Positions 17,042 through 26,207 of a DNA stretch of 64,000 nt are shown here, one piece after another. The number at the start of each line of letters is the position of its first letter. Within the stretch, counting starts at the first letter, position 1. Position numbers and translations under genes: made by a program. Source of the stretch: Sphingopyxis sp. BE259. GTDB taxonomy: Bacteria; Pseudomonadota; Alphaproteobacteria; Sphingomonadales; Sphingomonadaceae. Below the pieces are notes generated by a model. The model ran no database searches and was not told the DNA's origin. It was given only the letters and a program-made list of their open reading frames with translations. The stretch covers positions 2,344,001 to 2,408,000 of the forward strand of contig NZ_JAVDWM010000001.1 in the NCBI RefSeq assembly GCF_031457495.1. The letters run 5' to 3'.

Positions 17042-19354
17042 GTGACCCTGCCTCCTGCCTCGCTTCCCGACCTGCCCCCGCCCGATCCATCGGACCCGCC
17101 CTATCTGCGCGGACTGAACGGACCACAGCGGCAGGCGGTGCTGACCACTGAAGGCCCAGTGCTGATGCTCGCGGGGGCGGGCACCGGGAAGACCGCGGCA
17201 CTGACCGCGCGGCTCGGCCATATCATCGCGACGCGACGCGCCTGGCCGTCCGAAATTCTCGCGGTCACCTTCACCAACAAGGCTGCGCGCGAGATGCGCG
17301 AACGCATTGGCCGCATGATGGGCGACGCGGTCGAGGGGATGGCGTGGCTCGGCACCTTTCACAGCATCGCGGCCAAGATGCTGCGCCGCCACGCCGAACT
17401 GGTCGGCCTGCAAAGCAATTTCACCATCCTCGACACCGACGACCAGCTCCGCGTCCTGAAACAGCTGATTCAGGCCGAGGGGCTGGACGAGAAACGCTGG
17501 CCCGCGCGTCAGCTGGCGGGGCTGATCGACCGTTGGAAGAACCGCGGCCTCGTCCCCGCCGACCTCGACGCTGCCGACAAGGAATCCTACGCCGACGGTA
17601 AGGGTCAACATTTCTATGCGCTCTATCAGGCGCGGCTGAAGACGCTCAACGCGTGCGATTTCGGCGACCTGTTGCTCCACATGCTGGTGATCCTGAAAAA
17701 CCACCGCGATGTGCTGGCGCAATATCAGGAACGCTTCAAATATATCCTCGTCGACGAATATCAGGACACCAATGCCAGCCAATATCTGTGGCTGCGATTG
17801 TTGGCCCAGCAGCGCAAGAATATCTGCTGCGTCGGTGACGACGACCAGTCGATCTATTCATGGCGCGGCGCCGAAGTTGCGAACATCCTTCGCTTCGAAA
17901 AGGATTTCCCCGGCGCAACCGTGATCCGCCTCGAACAGAACTACCGCTCGACCCCGCAGATATTGGCCGCCGCGTCGGCGCTGATCGCGCAGAACAGCGG
18001 GCGGCTGGGCAAGACGCTGTGGACCGATCTCGAACCCGGCGACAAGCTGCGCGTCGTCGGGGTGTGGGACGGCCCTGAAGAAGCGCGGCGGATCGGCGAG
18101 GAGCTGGAAACGCTCCAGGTTCGCCGGATCAGCCTCGACCGCGCCGCCATCCTCGTCCGCGCCCAGTTTCAGACGCGAGAGTTCGAAGACCGCTTCATCG
18201 CGATCGGCATGCCCTACCGCATCGTCGGCGGTTTCCGTTTTTACGAACGCGCCGAAATCCGCGACGCCCTCGCCTATCTGCGCCTCGTCCAATCGCCCGC
18301 TGACGACCTGGCGTTCGAGCGGATCATCAACACGCCCAAACGCGGGCTCGGCGACAAGGCGTTGGCGCGGATCCATCAGTTTGCCCGGATCGAGCAGGTG
18401 CCCCTGCTGCGCGCCGCGGCGCGCATCACCGAAACCGACGAATTGACCCCGCAGGCGCGGCGGCAGCTGGCCAACTTCGTCGCGTTGATGCGCGGCTGGC
18501 AGGAAAAGGCCGGCAATCTTTCGCATCCCGAGCTGACCCAGCTAATCCTCGACGAATCGGGCTATACCGCGATGCTGCAAGCCGATCGCAGCGTTGAGGC
18601 CGCCGGGCGGCTCGAAAACCTGTCCGAACTCGTTCGCGCGATGGAGGAATATGATTCGCTCGAAGCCTTCCTCGAGCACGTCAGCCTGGTGATGGACCGC
18701 GATCAGAATGACGACACGGAAACCGTCACCATCATGACGATCCATGCCGCCAAGGGGCTGGAATTCGACCATGTCTTCCTCGCCGGGTGGGAGGATGGCG
18801 TGTTCCCGTCGCAGCGGTCGATGGATGAAGGCGGCACCGCCAGTCTCGAGGAAGAACGCCGCCTCGCTTATGTTGCAATCACCCGCGCCCGGGTGCGCGC
18901 CAGCATCTATCATGCCGCGAACCGCCGCATCTATGGCCAGTGGATGAGCAGCATCCCCAGCCGCTTCATCGCCGAAATCCCGCCCGAGCATGTCGATAGC
19001 GAAAACAGCTTCGGCGGCGGCGCGAGCTTGTGGCGCGCCAACTGGTCGGCGCAGGGCGATCCGTTCGCGCATGTCGCAGAACGCCAGCCGTCGCGCATCA
19101 TGACGCGCGGCCCGGCGTGGCAACGCGCTGCGGCGCAATCGCCGACGATCACCCGTGCCCCTGCCCCCAGCGAAAAAGGCCCGGCGGCATCGGTCGGCGC
19201 CAAGGCGCGCGCCGATCTGGCCATCGGGGTGCGCGTGTTCCACGAAAAATTTGGCTATGGCGAAATCGCCGACATCGACGGCAACAAGCTGGAAGTGGCG
19301 TTCGAACAGGCCGGCAGCAAGCGGGTTTTGGATAGCTTCGTTCAGCTCGCTTGA
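17042..19354 (+). CDS. uvrD: UvrD/PcrA-type ATP-dependent DNA helicase
   Basis: This 770-residue superfamily 1 helicase has Walker A A-G-A-G-T-G-K-T at residues 44-51, motif Ia F-T-N-K-A-A, motif II V-D-E-Y-Q-D-T-N, motif III G-D-D-D-Q-S-I-Y-S-W-R-G-A, motif IV L-E-Q-N-Y-R-S and motif V/VI T-I-H-A-A-K-G-L-E and V-A-I-T-R-A-R. The extreme C-terminus (H-E-K-F-G-Y-G-E-I) is the Tudor-like RNA-polymerase-interacting domain of UvrD/PcrA. It functions in nucleotide excision and mismatch repair. GTG start at 17042; 54 bases separate it from rsmD. Confidence 0.94.
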   Translation: MTLPPASLPDLPPPDPSDPPYLRGLNGPQRQAVLTTEGPVLMLAGAGTGKTAALTARLGHIIATRRAWPSEILAVTFTNKAAREMRERIGRMMGDAVEGMAWLGTFHSIAAKMLRRHAELVGLQSNFTILDTDDQLRVLKQLIQAEGLDEKRWPARQLAGLIDRWKNRGLVPADLDAADKESYADGKGQHFYALYQARLKTLNACDFGDLLLHMLVILKNHRDVLAQYQERFKYILVDEYQDTNASQYLWLRLLAQQRKNICCVGDDDQSIYSWRGAEVANILRFEKDFPGATVIRLEQNYRSTPQILAAASALIAQNSGRLGKTLWTDLEPGDKLRVVGVWDGPEEARRIGEELETLQVRRISLDRAAILVRAQFQTREFEDRFIAIGMPYRIVGGFRFYERAEIRDALAYLRLVQSPADDLAFERIINTPKRGLGDKALARIHQFARIEQVPLLRAAARITETDELTPQARRQLANFVALMRGWQEKAGNLSHPELTQLILDESGYTAMLQADRSVEAAGRLENLSELVRAMEEYDSLEAFLEHVSLVMDRDQNDDTETVTIMTIHAAKGLEFDHVFLAGWEDGVFPSQRSMDEGGTASLEEERRLAYVAITRARVRASIYHAANRRIYGQWMSSIPSRFIAEIPPEHVDSENSFGGGASLWRANWSAQGDPFAHVAERQPSRIMTRGPAWQRAAAQSPTITRAPAPSEKGPAASVGAKARADLAIGVRVFHEKFGYGEIADIDGNKLEVAFEQAGSKRVLDSFVQLA

Positions 19355-19428
19355 GCCTATTGTCAACTAGAACAGTTATGATATGCCATCCCACGCGACC
19401 GTCGAGTCGCGTTTTGGGAGAATCTCTA

Positions 19429-20337
19429 ATGAAAATGAAGCTCTTAGCGGGCGTGATGGCGCTCGCCCTGGTCGGCTGTTCGGAACAATCGTCCGAACAT
19501 GCCGAAGCATCGGGTGCCGCCAACACCGAAGTCCCGGCGGCTGCCGAAGAAAGCGCCGACGCCGCTGCAGCCCCCCGTATCAGCATCGAAGCCGCCCCCG
19601 GCGTCGCCTTTGACTATGCCTATAGCTTCCGACTCGCCGACGAACAGATCGCCCGAGTGCAGGAAGAACATGCCGCCGCCTGCGAAACGCTGGGCATCCA
19701 GCGCTGCCGTATCGTCGATGTCCGCTACCAGCTCAGTGACGAAAAGCTCGTCGAGGCGCAAACCCAGTTCAAACTCGACCCCGGCATTGCGCGTAAATTC
19801 GGCGCCAACGCGATCGCCAGCGTCGAAAGGGCCGAGGGCGTGCTCGCCGACGCCAGCGTTGCAGGGGAGGATGTCGGCACCGAAATCCTCGCCTCGCAGC
19901 AACGCAGCGCCGGGTCGGAGGCCGAGATCGCCCGGCTCGAAGGCCGTCTGAAATCGGGCGGGCTCGACAAGCGCGAGCGCGCCGAGCTGCTCGCGCAGAT
20001 CAGCCAGCTGCGCGGGCAGCTTGGTGACGAACGCCAGAGCCGCCGCACCGGCGAAGCGCGGATCGCGTGGACCAGCGTCGCGTTCAACTATGTCAGCGAC
20101 GGCGGTCTGCCCGGCATCGGTCACGAAAACCCCTTTGCCAACGCTGGCGAGGCGCTGGTGCGCAGCGGCAGCACCGCGCTGACCTTTGTCCTGACGCTGG
20201 GCGCGGCAATACTGCCGTGGGGCATCCTGCTCGCGCTGCTCGCCGCCGCCTGGCGAAGCCGGTTCGTCAGCGCGGTTCGCGCGCAATTGCGAAGCAAGCC
20301 GTCGGCGACCGATCCAGCGGCCCCGCCCGCGGGCTGA
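19429..20337 (+). CDS. DUF4349 domain lipoprotein
   Basis: About 302 residues. The N-terminal signal ends in lipobox A-L-V-G-C. An acidic Ala-rich linker follows, then a DUF4349 domain containing Y-S-F-R-L-A-D-E-Q-I, V-R-Y-Q-L-S-D-E-K, a charged coiled-coil segment (about 175-215) and a W-T-S-V-A-F-N-Y region. A C-terminal hydrophobic helix (about 250-275) precedes a basic tail. It therefore appears tethered at both ends, by lipid and by a transmembrane segment, in the inner membrane. The ATG at 19429 has GGGAG upstream; earlier in-frame starts would spoil the signal peptide. The function of DUF4349 proteins is unknown. Confidence 0.85.
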   Translation: MKMKLLAGVMALALVGCSEQSSEHAEASGAANTEVPAAAEESADAAAAPRISIEAAPGVAFDYAYSFRLADEQIARVQEEHAAACETLGIQRCRIVDVRYQLSDEKLVEAQTQFKLDPGIARKFGANAIASVERAEGVLADASVAGEDVGTEILASQQRSAGSEAEIARLEGRLKSGGLDKRERAELLAQISQLRGQLGDERQSRRTGEARIAWTSVAFNYVSDGGLPGIGHENPFANAGEALVRSGSTALTFVLTLGAAILPWGILLALLAAAWRSRFVSAVRAQLRSKPSATDPAAPPAG

Positions 20338-20378
20338 CGCACGACCGGGCGTCGCTTGCAAAGGTCCGTCGCTACGTT

Positions 20379-21440
20379 ATGGCAATGGCCATGACGGGGC
20401 AGGCAACATGGCTGGACCAGGCACGCGACGCCCATCGCCGCGGCGATGTCGCGGCGGAAACCGCGGCGCTCGACGGCGCGATCCGCGCCGATCGCGGCAA
20501 CATCGCCGCCATGCTCGCCATGGCTGAACTCAAGCGCAGCCTGGCCGACGACCGCGCCGCCGGGAGCTTCTACCGCCTCGCGCTCGGCACCGCCGCCCAG
20601 GCGAAAAGCATCCCCGCCGCCCTTCATCCCGGGCTGCAACGCGCCGAACAATTTCTGGCTGCGGCAGATCGCGCCTATACCGATCACCTGCTCGGCCAAC
20701 TGCGCGGCGCGGGCATCGATGCCGTTGGCGCGGCGCCGCGTGTTGCTACGGCGCTGCGAATGCTGGCCGGCGACCAGCCCCTCTATCTGCAACAGCCCAG
20801 CATGTTCTATTTCCCCGGCCTGGCCCAGCGCCCGTTTTTCGACCGCGCCGATTTCGCTTGGGTCGATGCCATCGAGGCCGCGACCGACGCCATCCGCGCC
20901 GAATTGCTGGCGTTGATCGATAATGCCGCCGATCGTTTCGGTCCCTATGTCACGGCCAGCGCCGATCGCCCGCCGCCCAATAATCCGCTGCTCGATAAAC
21001 CCGATTGGGGCGCCGCCTGGCTTTGGAAAGACGGCGTGATCGCCGATGGCATGGCCATGCTGTGCCCCGCCGCACTCGCCGCGCTGTCGCTTGCCCCGCA
21101 ACCGGTGATCCCCGGTCGCGCGCCGCTCGCGCTGTTTTCGCGGCTGACCCCCGGCACCCATATCCAGCCGCATCACGGTATGCTCAATACGCGGCTGATC
21201 TGTCATCTGCCGCTGGTTGTGCCCGACGGGTGCGGGCTGCGCGTCGGTGCCGAAACGCGCCATTGGGCCGAAGGCGAGCTGCTGATCTTTGACGACAGTT
21301 TTGAACATGAAGCGTGGAACCGCGGCACCAGCGACCGTACCGTCCTGCTGTTCGAAATATGGCGGCCCGATATCGACGCCGATGAGCGCGAGCAGCTGAC
21401 GCGCATTTTTTCCGCCATCGACAGCTATTCGGAACAATAG
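20379..21440 (+). CDS. Aspartyl/asparaginyl beta-hydroxylase domain protein with helical N-terminus
   Basis: About 353 residues. The first ~110 residues are Ala-rich helices of TPR type (D-A-H-R-R-G-D-V-A-A-E-T-A-A-L). The C-terminal half is the Asp_Arg_Hydrox domain, a 2-oxoglutarate/Fe(II) dioxygenase fold. L-T-P-G-T-H-I-Q-P-H-H-G (about 255-266) and F-E-H-E-A-W-N-R (about 307-315) give metal-binding histidines, and the following S-D-R-T-V-L-L Arg is the usual 2-oxoglutarate anchor. It may hydroxylate Asp/Asn side chains of a protein or modify lipid, as LpxO-type relatives do; the substrate is unknown. It follows the DUF4349 gene by 41 bases and is 19 bases before an acyl-CoA dehydrogenase. 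Confidence 0.85.
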   Translation: MAMAMTGQATWLDQARDAHRRGDVAAETAALDGAIRADRGNIAAMLAMAELKRSLADDRAAGSFYRLALGTAAQAKSIPAALHPGLQRAEQFLAAADRAYTDHLLGQLRGAGIDAVGAAPRVATALRMLAGDQPLYLQQPSMFYFPGLAQRPFFDRADFAWVDAIEAATDAIRAELLALIDNAADRFGPYVTASADRPPPNNPLLDKPDWGAAWLWKDGVIADGMAMLCPAALAALSLAPQPVIPGRAPLALFSRLTPGTHIQPHHGMLNTRLICHLPLVVPDGCGLRVGAETRHWAEGELLIFDDSFEHEAWNRGTSDRTVLLFEIWRPDIDADEREQLTRIFSAIDSYSEQ

Positions 21441-21459
21441 ACCAAGGGACAGGACGACG

Positions 21460-22623
21460 ATGATCAACCCCGGAATGGACGCCGACATCTACGACGCCTT
21501 CATGGAACAGCTGCAACGCTATGTCCGCGAACGGCTGATCCCCGCCGAGGACCAGCTCGAAGAACTAGGCCATGTCCCCGACGACATTCTGGCCGAAATG
21601 CGCGACATGGGACTGTTTGGGGTTACGATGCCAGAGGAATATGGCGGCGCCGGGATGAACGTCAGCCAATATGTCGGCTTCATCCGCGAGATCGCCTACG
21701 CCTCGCCGGCCTATCGCTCGATCGTATCGATCAACATCGGCATGGTGTGCAAATCGCTCCTCGGGTTCGGCACCGCGCAGCAGAAAGAGCATTGGCTGCC
21801 CAAGCTGGCGATGGGCAGTATCGCCGCCTTTGGCCTGACCGAACCCGACAGCGGATCGGACAGCGCCGCGATGAAGACCCGTGCGGTCCGCGACGGCAAT
21901 GGCTATGTGCTGAACGGCACCAAACGCTATATCACCAACGCCCCGTTCGCCGACGTGATCCTCGTCATGGCGCGCACCAATGCAGAAGCGCTGCCCAAAA
22001 ACGCCCATGTCAGCGCATTCATGGTGCCGCGCGACGCCCCCGGGGTGTCGATCGGCAAACCCGACGGCAAGATGGGACAGGCCGGATCGCAAATCGCCGA
22101 CGTCATCCTCGAGGATGTTCATGTCGACGGCGACGCCCTGCTCGGCGGTGAAGAAGGCATCGGCTTTCGCGCTGCGATGCAAAGCCTCGACAACGGCCGC
22201 CTGTCGGTCGCCGCCGCCAGCGTCGGCTATGCCAAGCGGATGCTCGATGCGGGCCTGAAATATGCGATGGAACGCAAAGCTTTTGGCGAACCAATTGCCA
22301 ATTTCCAGCTGATTCAGGCGATGCTGGCCGACAGCAAAGCCGAAATCTATGCCGCCGAATGTATGCTCGCGGACGCCTGCGCCCGCGCCGATCGCGGCGA
22401 GAAAATCCTGGTCGAGGCGGCCGCCACCAAGATGTTTGCTAGCGAAATGTGCGGACGCGTCGCCGACCGGGTGGTGCAAATCCACGGCGGCGCCGGGTAT
22501 CTGAAAGAATATCTGGCCGAACGCTTCTATCGCGACTGCCGCATTTACCGGATTTATGAAGGAACGACCCAGATCCAGCAGCTAGTCATCGCCAAAAACA
22601 TGATCCGCGACTACGCGGAGTAA
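21460..22623 (+). CDS. Acyl-CoA dehydrogenase
   Basis: This 387-residue FAD enzyme catalyses alpha,beta-dehydrogenation of an acyl-CoA. It has the usual three-domain layout: M-P-E-E-Y-G-G-A-G, the FAD/substrate segment F-G-L-T-E-P-D-S-G-S-D, and the C-terminal helical domain. The catalytic glutamate is in I-Y-E-G-T-T-Q-I-Q (the MCAD-type position), unlike the isovaleryl-CoA enzyme at 44753. The chain-length preference cannot be read from sequence. It is 19 bases after the hydroxylase-like gene with GGGACAGGA upstream, and is followed by tRNA-Ala on the other strand. Confidence 0.92.
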   Translation: MINPGMDADIYDAFMEQLQRYVRERLIPAEDQLEELGHVPDDILAEMRDMGLFGVTMPEEYGGAGMNVSQYVGFIREIAYASPAYRSIVSINIGMVCKSLLGFGTAQQKEHWLPKLAMGSIAAFGLTEPDSGSDSAAMKTRAVRDGNGYVLNGTKRYITNAPFADVILVMARTNAEALPKNAHVSAFMVPRDAPGVSIGKPDGKMGQAGSQIADVILEDVHVDGDALLGGEEGIGFRAAMQSLDNGRLSVAAASVGYAKRMLDAGLKYAMERKAFGEPIANFQLIQAMLADSKAEIYAAECMLADACARADRGEKILVEAAATKMFASEMCGRVADRVVQIHGGAGYLKEYLAERFYRDCRIYRIYEGTTQIQQLVIAKNMIRDYAE

Positions 22624-22651
22624 GTCCATATGATCGCGGGAGAAAGGTCGC

Positions 22652-22727
22652 TGGTGGAGCCGAGGGGAATCGAACCCCTGACCTCTGCAGTGCGATTGCA
22701 GCGCTCTCCCATCTGAGCTACGGCCCC
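22652..22727 (-). tRNA. tRNA-Ala (anticodon CGC)
   Basis: A 76-base cloverleaf reads on the minus strand from GGGGCCG at 22727 to an encoded CCA at 22652. The acceptor stem is GGGGCCG/CGGCTCC, the D-arm GCTC...GAGC, the anticodon stem CTGCA/TGCAG with loop ATCGCAC (anticodon C34-G35-C36), and the T-arm AGGGG-TTCGAAT-CCCCT. It decodes the Ala codon GCG, abundant in this GC-rich genome. Confidence 0.95.
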
Positions 22728-22823
22728 GCGACCGCGGGGTGATAAACGCACCGCATGGCAGTGGCAACGGCTTTTCTGATCTACGCTGTCACCGCCACGC
22801 GAAATCAGGGAATGGGGGTTCCG

Positions 22824-23840
22824 ATGAGCAAAGCCTGGCATTTGACCAGCCGTCCGCAAGGATTGCCGACGGCCGACAATTTCGCGCTCCGCGACTTACC
22901 CGACATGCCACTCGAGGCCGACCAGTTGCAGGTCCGCAACCTGTGGCTGTCGGTCGATCCCTATATGCGCGGGCGAATGAACGACGCCAAAAGCTATGCC
23001 GCGAGTTTTCAGATCGACCAGCCGATGACTGGCGGCGCAATCGGCGAAGTGGTGGAAAGCCGGATGGACGGCTTCGCCCCCGGCGACCTGATCCTGCACA
23101 TGGGCGGCTGGCGCGACGGCGGCGTCATCGGCCTCGACATGATGCCCAACAAGCTGCCTGCCGAAGCACTGGCCGCGGGCCTGACCCCGCAAACCTTCCT
23201 GCACAATATGGGCTTGACCGGCGGCACCGCGTGGATTGGCCTGCTGCGCGTCGCCGCGGCCAAGCCCGGCGACACGATATTCGTCTCGGCGGCGGCAGGC
23301 GCGGTGGGATCGGCGGTCGTCCAGATCGCCAAGGCGCGCGAGATGACCGTCATCGGATCGGCGGGCGGCGCCGAGAAATGCGCCTGGGTCAAGGATCTGG
23401 GCGCCGATGCGGTGGTCGATTACAAGGCGGGACCGGTATTGGCGGGACTGGCGCAAGCACTCGATCAACTGGGCAAGCCCGGCATCGACGTCTATTTCGA
23501 CAATGTCGGCGGCGAGCATCTCGACGCTGCCTTTGCCACCGCAAATGATTTCGCGCGCTTTGCGATCTGCGGCATGATCGACGTCTATAACGACGGCAAA
23601 GCGCAGGACATGAAATATCTGATCCGCACGATCCCGGCGCGCATCCGGATGGAAGGCTTTATCTACACCGACCAGTTCTTCGACTGCATGGAAGAATTTT
23701 ATGCCGACATGGGCGGCTTGATCGCCAGCGGCGCGGTGACGATGCGCGAAACCGTGCACGACGGGCTGTCATCGGCGCCCGACGCCTTCCTGGGGCTATT
23801 TGCGGGCGCCAATATGGGGAAGATGCTCGTTCGGGTATAG
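22824..23840 (+). CDS. NADP-dependent oxidoreductase, MDR/leukotriene B4 dehydrogenase-like
   Basis: About 338 residues of the zinc-independent medium-chain dehydrogenase/reductase family (CurA/PTGR-like). Features are L-W-L-S-V-D-P-Y-M-R-G-R-M-N-D, G-L-T-G-G-T-A-W-I-G-L and the Rossmann motif A-A-A-G-A-V-G-S-A-V-V-Q-I-A-K. These enzymes reduce the double bond of enones with NADPH. Start ATG at 22824 has GGGGG upstream; in-frame ATGs at 22755 and 22812 would add an unlikely extension overlapping the tRNA promoter region. It stands alone and converges on the DEAD-box helicase. Confidence 0.88.
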   Translation: MSKAWHLTSRPQGLPTADNFALRDLPDMPLEADQLQVRNLWLSVDPYMRGRMNDAKSYAASFQIDQPMTGGAIGEVVESRMDGFAPGDLILHMGGWRDGGVIGLDMMPNKLPAEALAAGLTPQTFLHNMGLTGGTAWIGLLRVAAAKPGDTIFVSAAAGAVGSAVVQIAKAREMTVIGSAGGAEKCAWVKDLGADAVVDYKAGPVLAGLAQALDQLGKPGIDVYFDNVGGEHLDAAFATANDFARFAICGMIDVYNDGKAQDMKYLIRTIPARIRMEGFIYTDQFFDCMEEFYADMGGLIASGAVTMRETVHDGLSSAPDAFLGLFAGANMGKMLVRV

Positions 23841-23868
23841 GCCTGCGACCGCTAACGACCGAAACTTT

Positions 23869-23920
23869 CCGTCGCCCCTGCGAAGGTGGGGATGTCCGCT
23901 ACCCACCCCAAAACCGACGC
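23869..23920. repeat. Degenerate palindromic repeat, family C
   Basis: CCGTCGCCCCTGCGAAGG at 23869 onward resembles the arm of the well-formed repeat at 59208-59300 (CCGTCGCCCCCGCGCAGG), and a decayed partner (ACCCACCCC...CCGACG) follows. It lies between convergent genes and may serve as a terminator. The pairing is imperfect. Confidence 0.4.
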
Positions 23921-23959
23921 CGACTTCCGGGTTCGTCACCTCAAATGGTCAGAAGATAC

Positions 23960-25372
23960 TCAGTTCCCAAAGCCGACCGACAGGAAGCCGGGGGTCGGGC
24001 CGTTCCAGCCGTCGTCGGGGCCGTCCAGATCATCGCGGCGCTGAGCGGGCGCCGGTTTGCGATCGCCACGGGGCTTGGTCGCCGATGTCGAGGCGGCTTT
24101 ACGCTCCTCGGTCGAGCGCGTCGGCTCAGCCGCTTTCTCGGCTTTCTCGGCTTTCGCCGCGCCCCTGCCGCGTCCGCCACGCTCTGACCGTGCGCGCCGG
24201 GGCGCCGCCTCGGCTTCGGCATCGCGCGGCGCCGACGGCGCGGCCTCTGCAGCCGGAGTTTCACCGCCATGGACGGGAATTTTATAACCCGTCAGCTTTT
24301 GGATATTGTCGATCGCCTCGTCGTCGGACGGGCTGACCAGCGTGAAGGCCCGCCCCTTCGCCCCGGCTCGACCAGTCCGACCGATGCGGTGGACATAATC
24401 GTCGGGATGCCAAGGAGCATCGAAGTTGAAGACATGGCTGACGCCTTTTACGTCAAGCCCGCGGGCCGCGACATCGGACGCAACCAGGATGTTGATCGTG
24501 CCAGCCTTGAACCGGTCGAGTTCGGCGGTGCGGCTCGACTGGTCCATATCGCCCTGGATTTCGCCCGCGCTGTAACCCGAACGCTGCAGCGCCTTGGCCA
24601 GTTCACGCACCGTTGTCTTGCGATTGCAAAAGACGATCGCGGTGTGAACCTTTTCGGATTCGATCAGCCCCCGCAGGGTGTCGCGCTTGCCGCGTTCCGA
24701 CGTCTTGACCAGAAATTGCTCGATATTCTCGTTACGGCTTGCCGGACGCGCGACTTCGACCGTCTTCGGGTTCGACAGGAATTTGTCGGCCAGCCGTTTG
24801 ATCGGCGCCGGCATCGTCGCTGAAAACAGCAGGGTCTGGCGATTCGCAGGCAGTTTGGTGCAGATATTCTCGATGTCGGGGATGAAGCCCATGTCGAGCA
24901 TCCGGTCGGCTTCGTCGATCACCAGCAGGTTGCAACCGGTCAGCAAAATCTTGCCGCGTTCGAACAGGTCCATCAGGCGGCCGGGGGTCGCGATCAGCAC
25001 GTCGACGCCCTTTTCCAGCGCCTTGACCTGATCGCCCATCTGCACGCCGCCGATCAGCAGCGCCATCGACAGCTTGTGATACTTGCCATATTTCTCAAAA
25101 TTCTCAGCAACCTGCGCGGCCAGCTCACGCGTCGGTGCGAGGATCAGCGAGCGCGGCATGCGCGCGCGGGCGCGGCCATGGGCCAGGATGTCGATCATCG
25201 GCAGCACGAACGACGCGGTCTTGCCGGTCCCCGTCTGGGCGATGCCGATAATGTCGCGCATCATCAGGACCGACGGGATGACGCCGGCCTGAATCGGGGT
25301 CGCTTCGTCATAGCCCGACTCGTCGATGGCGCGCAAAAGTTCGTCGGAGAGGCCGATGTCGGCAAATTTCAT
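23960..25372 (-). CDS. DEAD-box ATP-dependent RNA helicase (RhlE-like)
   Basis: 470 residues. The Q motif region (F-A-D-I-G-L...A-T-P-I-Q), motif I A-Q-T-G-T-G-K-T at about 45-52, P-T-R-E-L-A, D-E-A-D-R-M-L-D, S-A-T, and motif VI H-R-I-G-R-T-G-R-A-G are all present. From about residue 370 the tail is low complexity, Ala/Glu then Arg/Gly/Lys rich, typical of RNA-binding extensions in RhlE/CsdA-type helicases. Likely roles are RNA remodelling, ribosome assembly or cold adaptation. Monocistronic, with a divergent unknown gene 120 bases upstream on the same strand. Confidence 0.93.
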   Translation of the reverse strand: MKFADIGLSDELLRAIDESGYDEATPIQAGVIPSVLMMRDIIGIAQTGTGKTASFVLPMIDILAHGRARARMPRSLILAPTRELAAQVAENFEKYGKYHKLSMALLIGGVQMGDQVKALEKGVDVLIATPGRLMDLFERGKILLTGCNLLVIDEADRMLDMGFIPDIENICTKLPANRQTLLFSATMPAPIKRLADKFLSNPKTVEVARPASRNENIEQFLVKTSERGKRDTLRGLIESEKVHTAIVFCNRKTTVRELAKALQRSGYSAGEIQGDMDQSSRTAELDRFKAGTINILVASDVAARGLDVKGVSHVFNFDAPWHPDDYVHRIGRTGRAGAKGRAFTLVSPSDDEAIDNIQKLTGYKIPVHGGETPAAEAAPSAPRDAEAEAAPRRARSERGGRGRGAAKAEKAEKAAEPTRSTEERKAASTSATKPRGDRKPAPAQRRDDLDGPDDGWNGPTPGFLSVGFGN

Positions 25373-25493
25373 AAGATCATCATGTCCGGAAATAGAGGTG
25401 ACGCTCAGCCTTCCACGCAGGCGGCGCTGCGCGGGCCTTGGGCAAATAGCGATGAAAAGTCAAGAAATGGCGACGAAAAGCGCGACCGAAGGC

Positions 25494-26084
25494 CTAATCG
25501 TCGTCGCGAACCGGAATCATCAGGCGAAACTTGTCGATCTCGCACTTGGCGCCGGTGCGGGCGTGGATTTCGTCGCGGTCCTCGCAAAGCTGTCCATCTT
25601 TGCTGCCCTGCATGTAAAAGCCGGCGTAAAAGTCCAGCGCCCGGCACCCGCGATTGAGCTGAGCACGCAGCCGCTGTTTCTGCCGCGTAAGGATGTCGAT
25701 ACTGTCGCGCTGGACCGCCTGCATCCCCATGATATTACGCATTGCGACGCATTTTGGCGCCTTTTTCTCTTTCCAGACGATCGGAATTTCGGTGGCCCGC
25801 CGCGACGGCGATGGACCAGCGGCAAAATTGTTGAGCTGCGATCGCTGGGCGGGAACGCGGATGATCAGTTGCTGTTCGATCACCACCTGCCAGAACGACG
25901 TAATCTGTTCGGGGGTCGGCGCGGTGATCGCGACCAGCGGCTCGGGCGCCGCAACCGGCGGCACCGCGTCGGCAACGGGCGCCGCTGCGGCAAACCACAG
26001 GACCGCTGCGGTCAGCACAACAGCGCTGCCGCTCCTTCGGCGTCCTGACGATAATTGCTGCCCACCCGTCGCTCCTGTGTCCAA
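25494..26084 (-). CDS. Putative exported cysteine-containing protein
   Basis: 196 residues if started at TTG 26084; a GTG at 26018 is an alternative. The N-terminus has a basic R-R-R region followed by a hydrophobic Ala/Val/Leu stretch with A-D-A cleavage at about residue 40, so a signal peptide is likely with the longer start. The mature part has four cysteines (in K-C-V-A, G-C-R-A, L-C-E-D and K-C-E-I) that could form two disulfides. It also carries a charged segment with D-I-L-T-R-Q-K-Q-R-L-R. I do not recognise the family. No ribosome-binding site clearly decides the start. Confidence 0.6.
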   Translation of the reverse strand: MDTGATGGQQLSSGRRRSGSAVVLTAAVLWFAAAAPVADAVPPVAAPEPLVAITAPTPEQITSFWQVVIEQQLIIRVPAQRSQLNNFAAGPSPSRRATEIPIVWKEKKAPKCVAMRNIMGMQAVQRDSIDILTRQKQRLRAQLNRGCRALDFYAGFYMQGSKDGQLCEDRDEIHARTGAKCEIDKFRLMIPVRDDD

Positions 26085-26207
26085 ACGCGCTGGACGAAAT
26101 CATGCTATTCATCCAACGCTCGCTTTAACAGCCATGATTGAACATCAAATGAACTATAATTGCGTCCGCGTCGCCGCCCAGCCTCAACAATTCCGGAGTC
26201 AGGCGGC

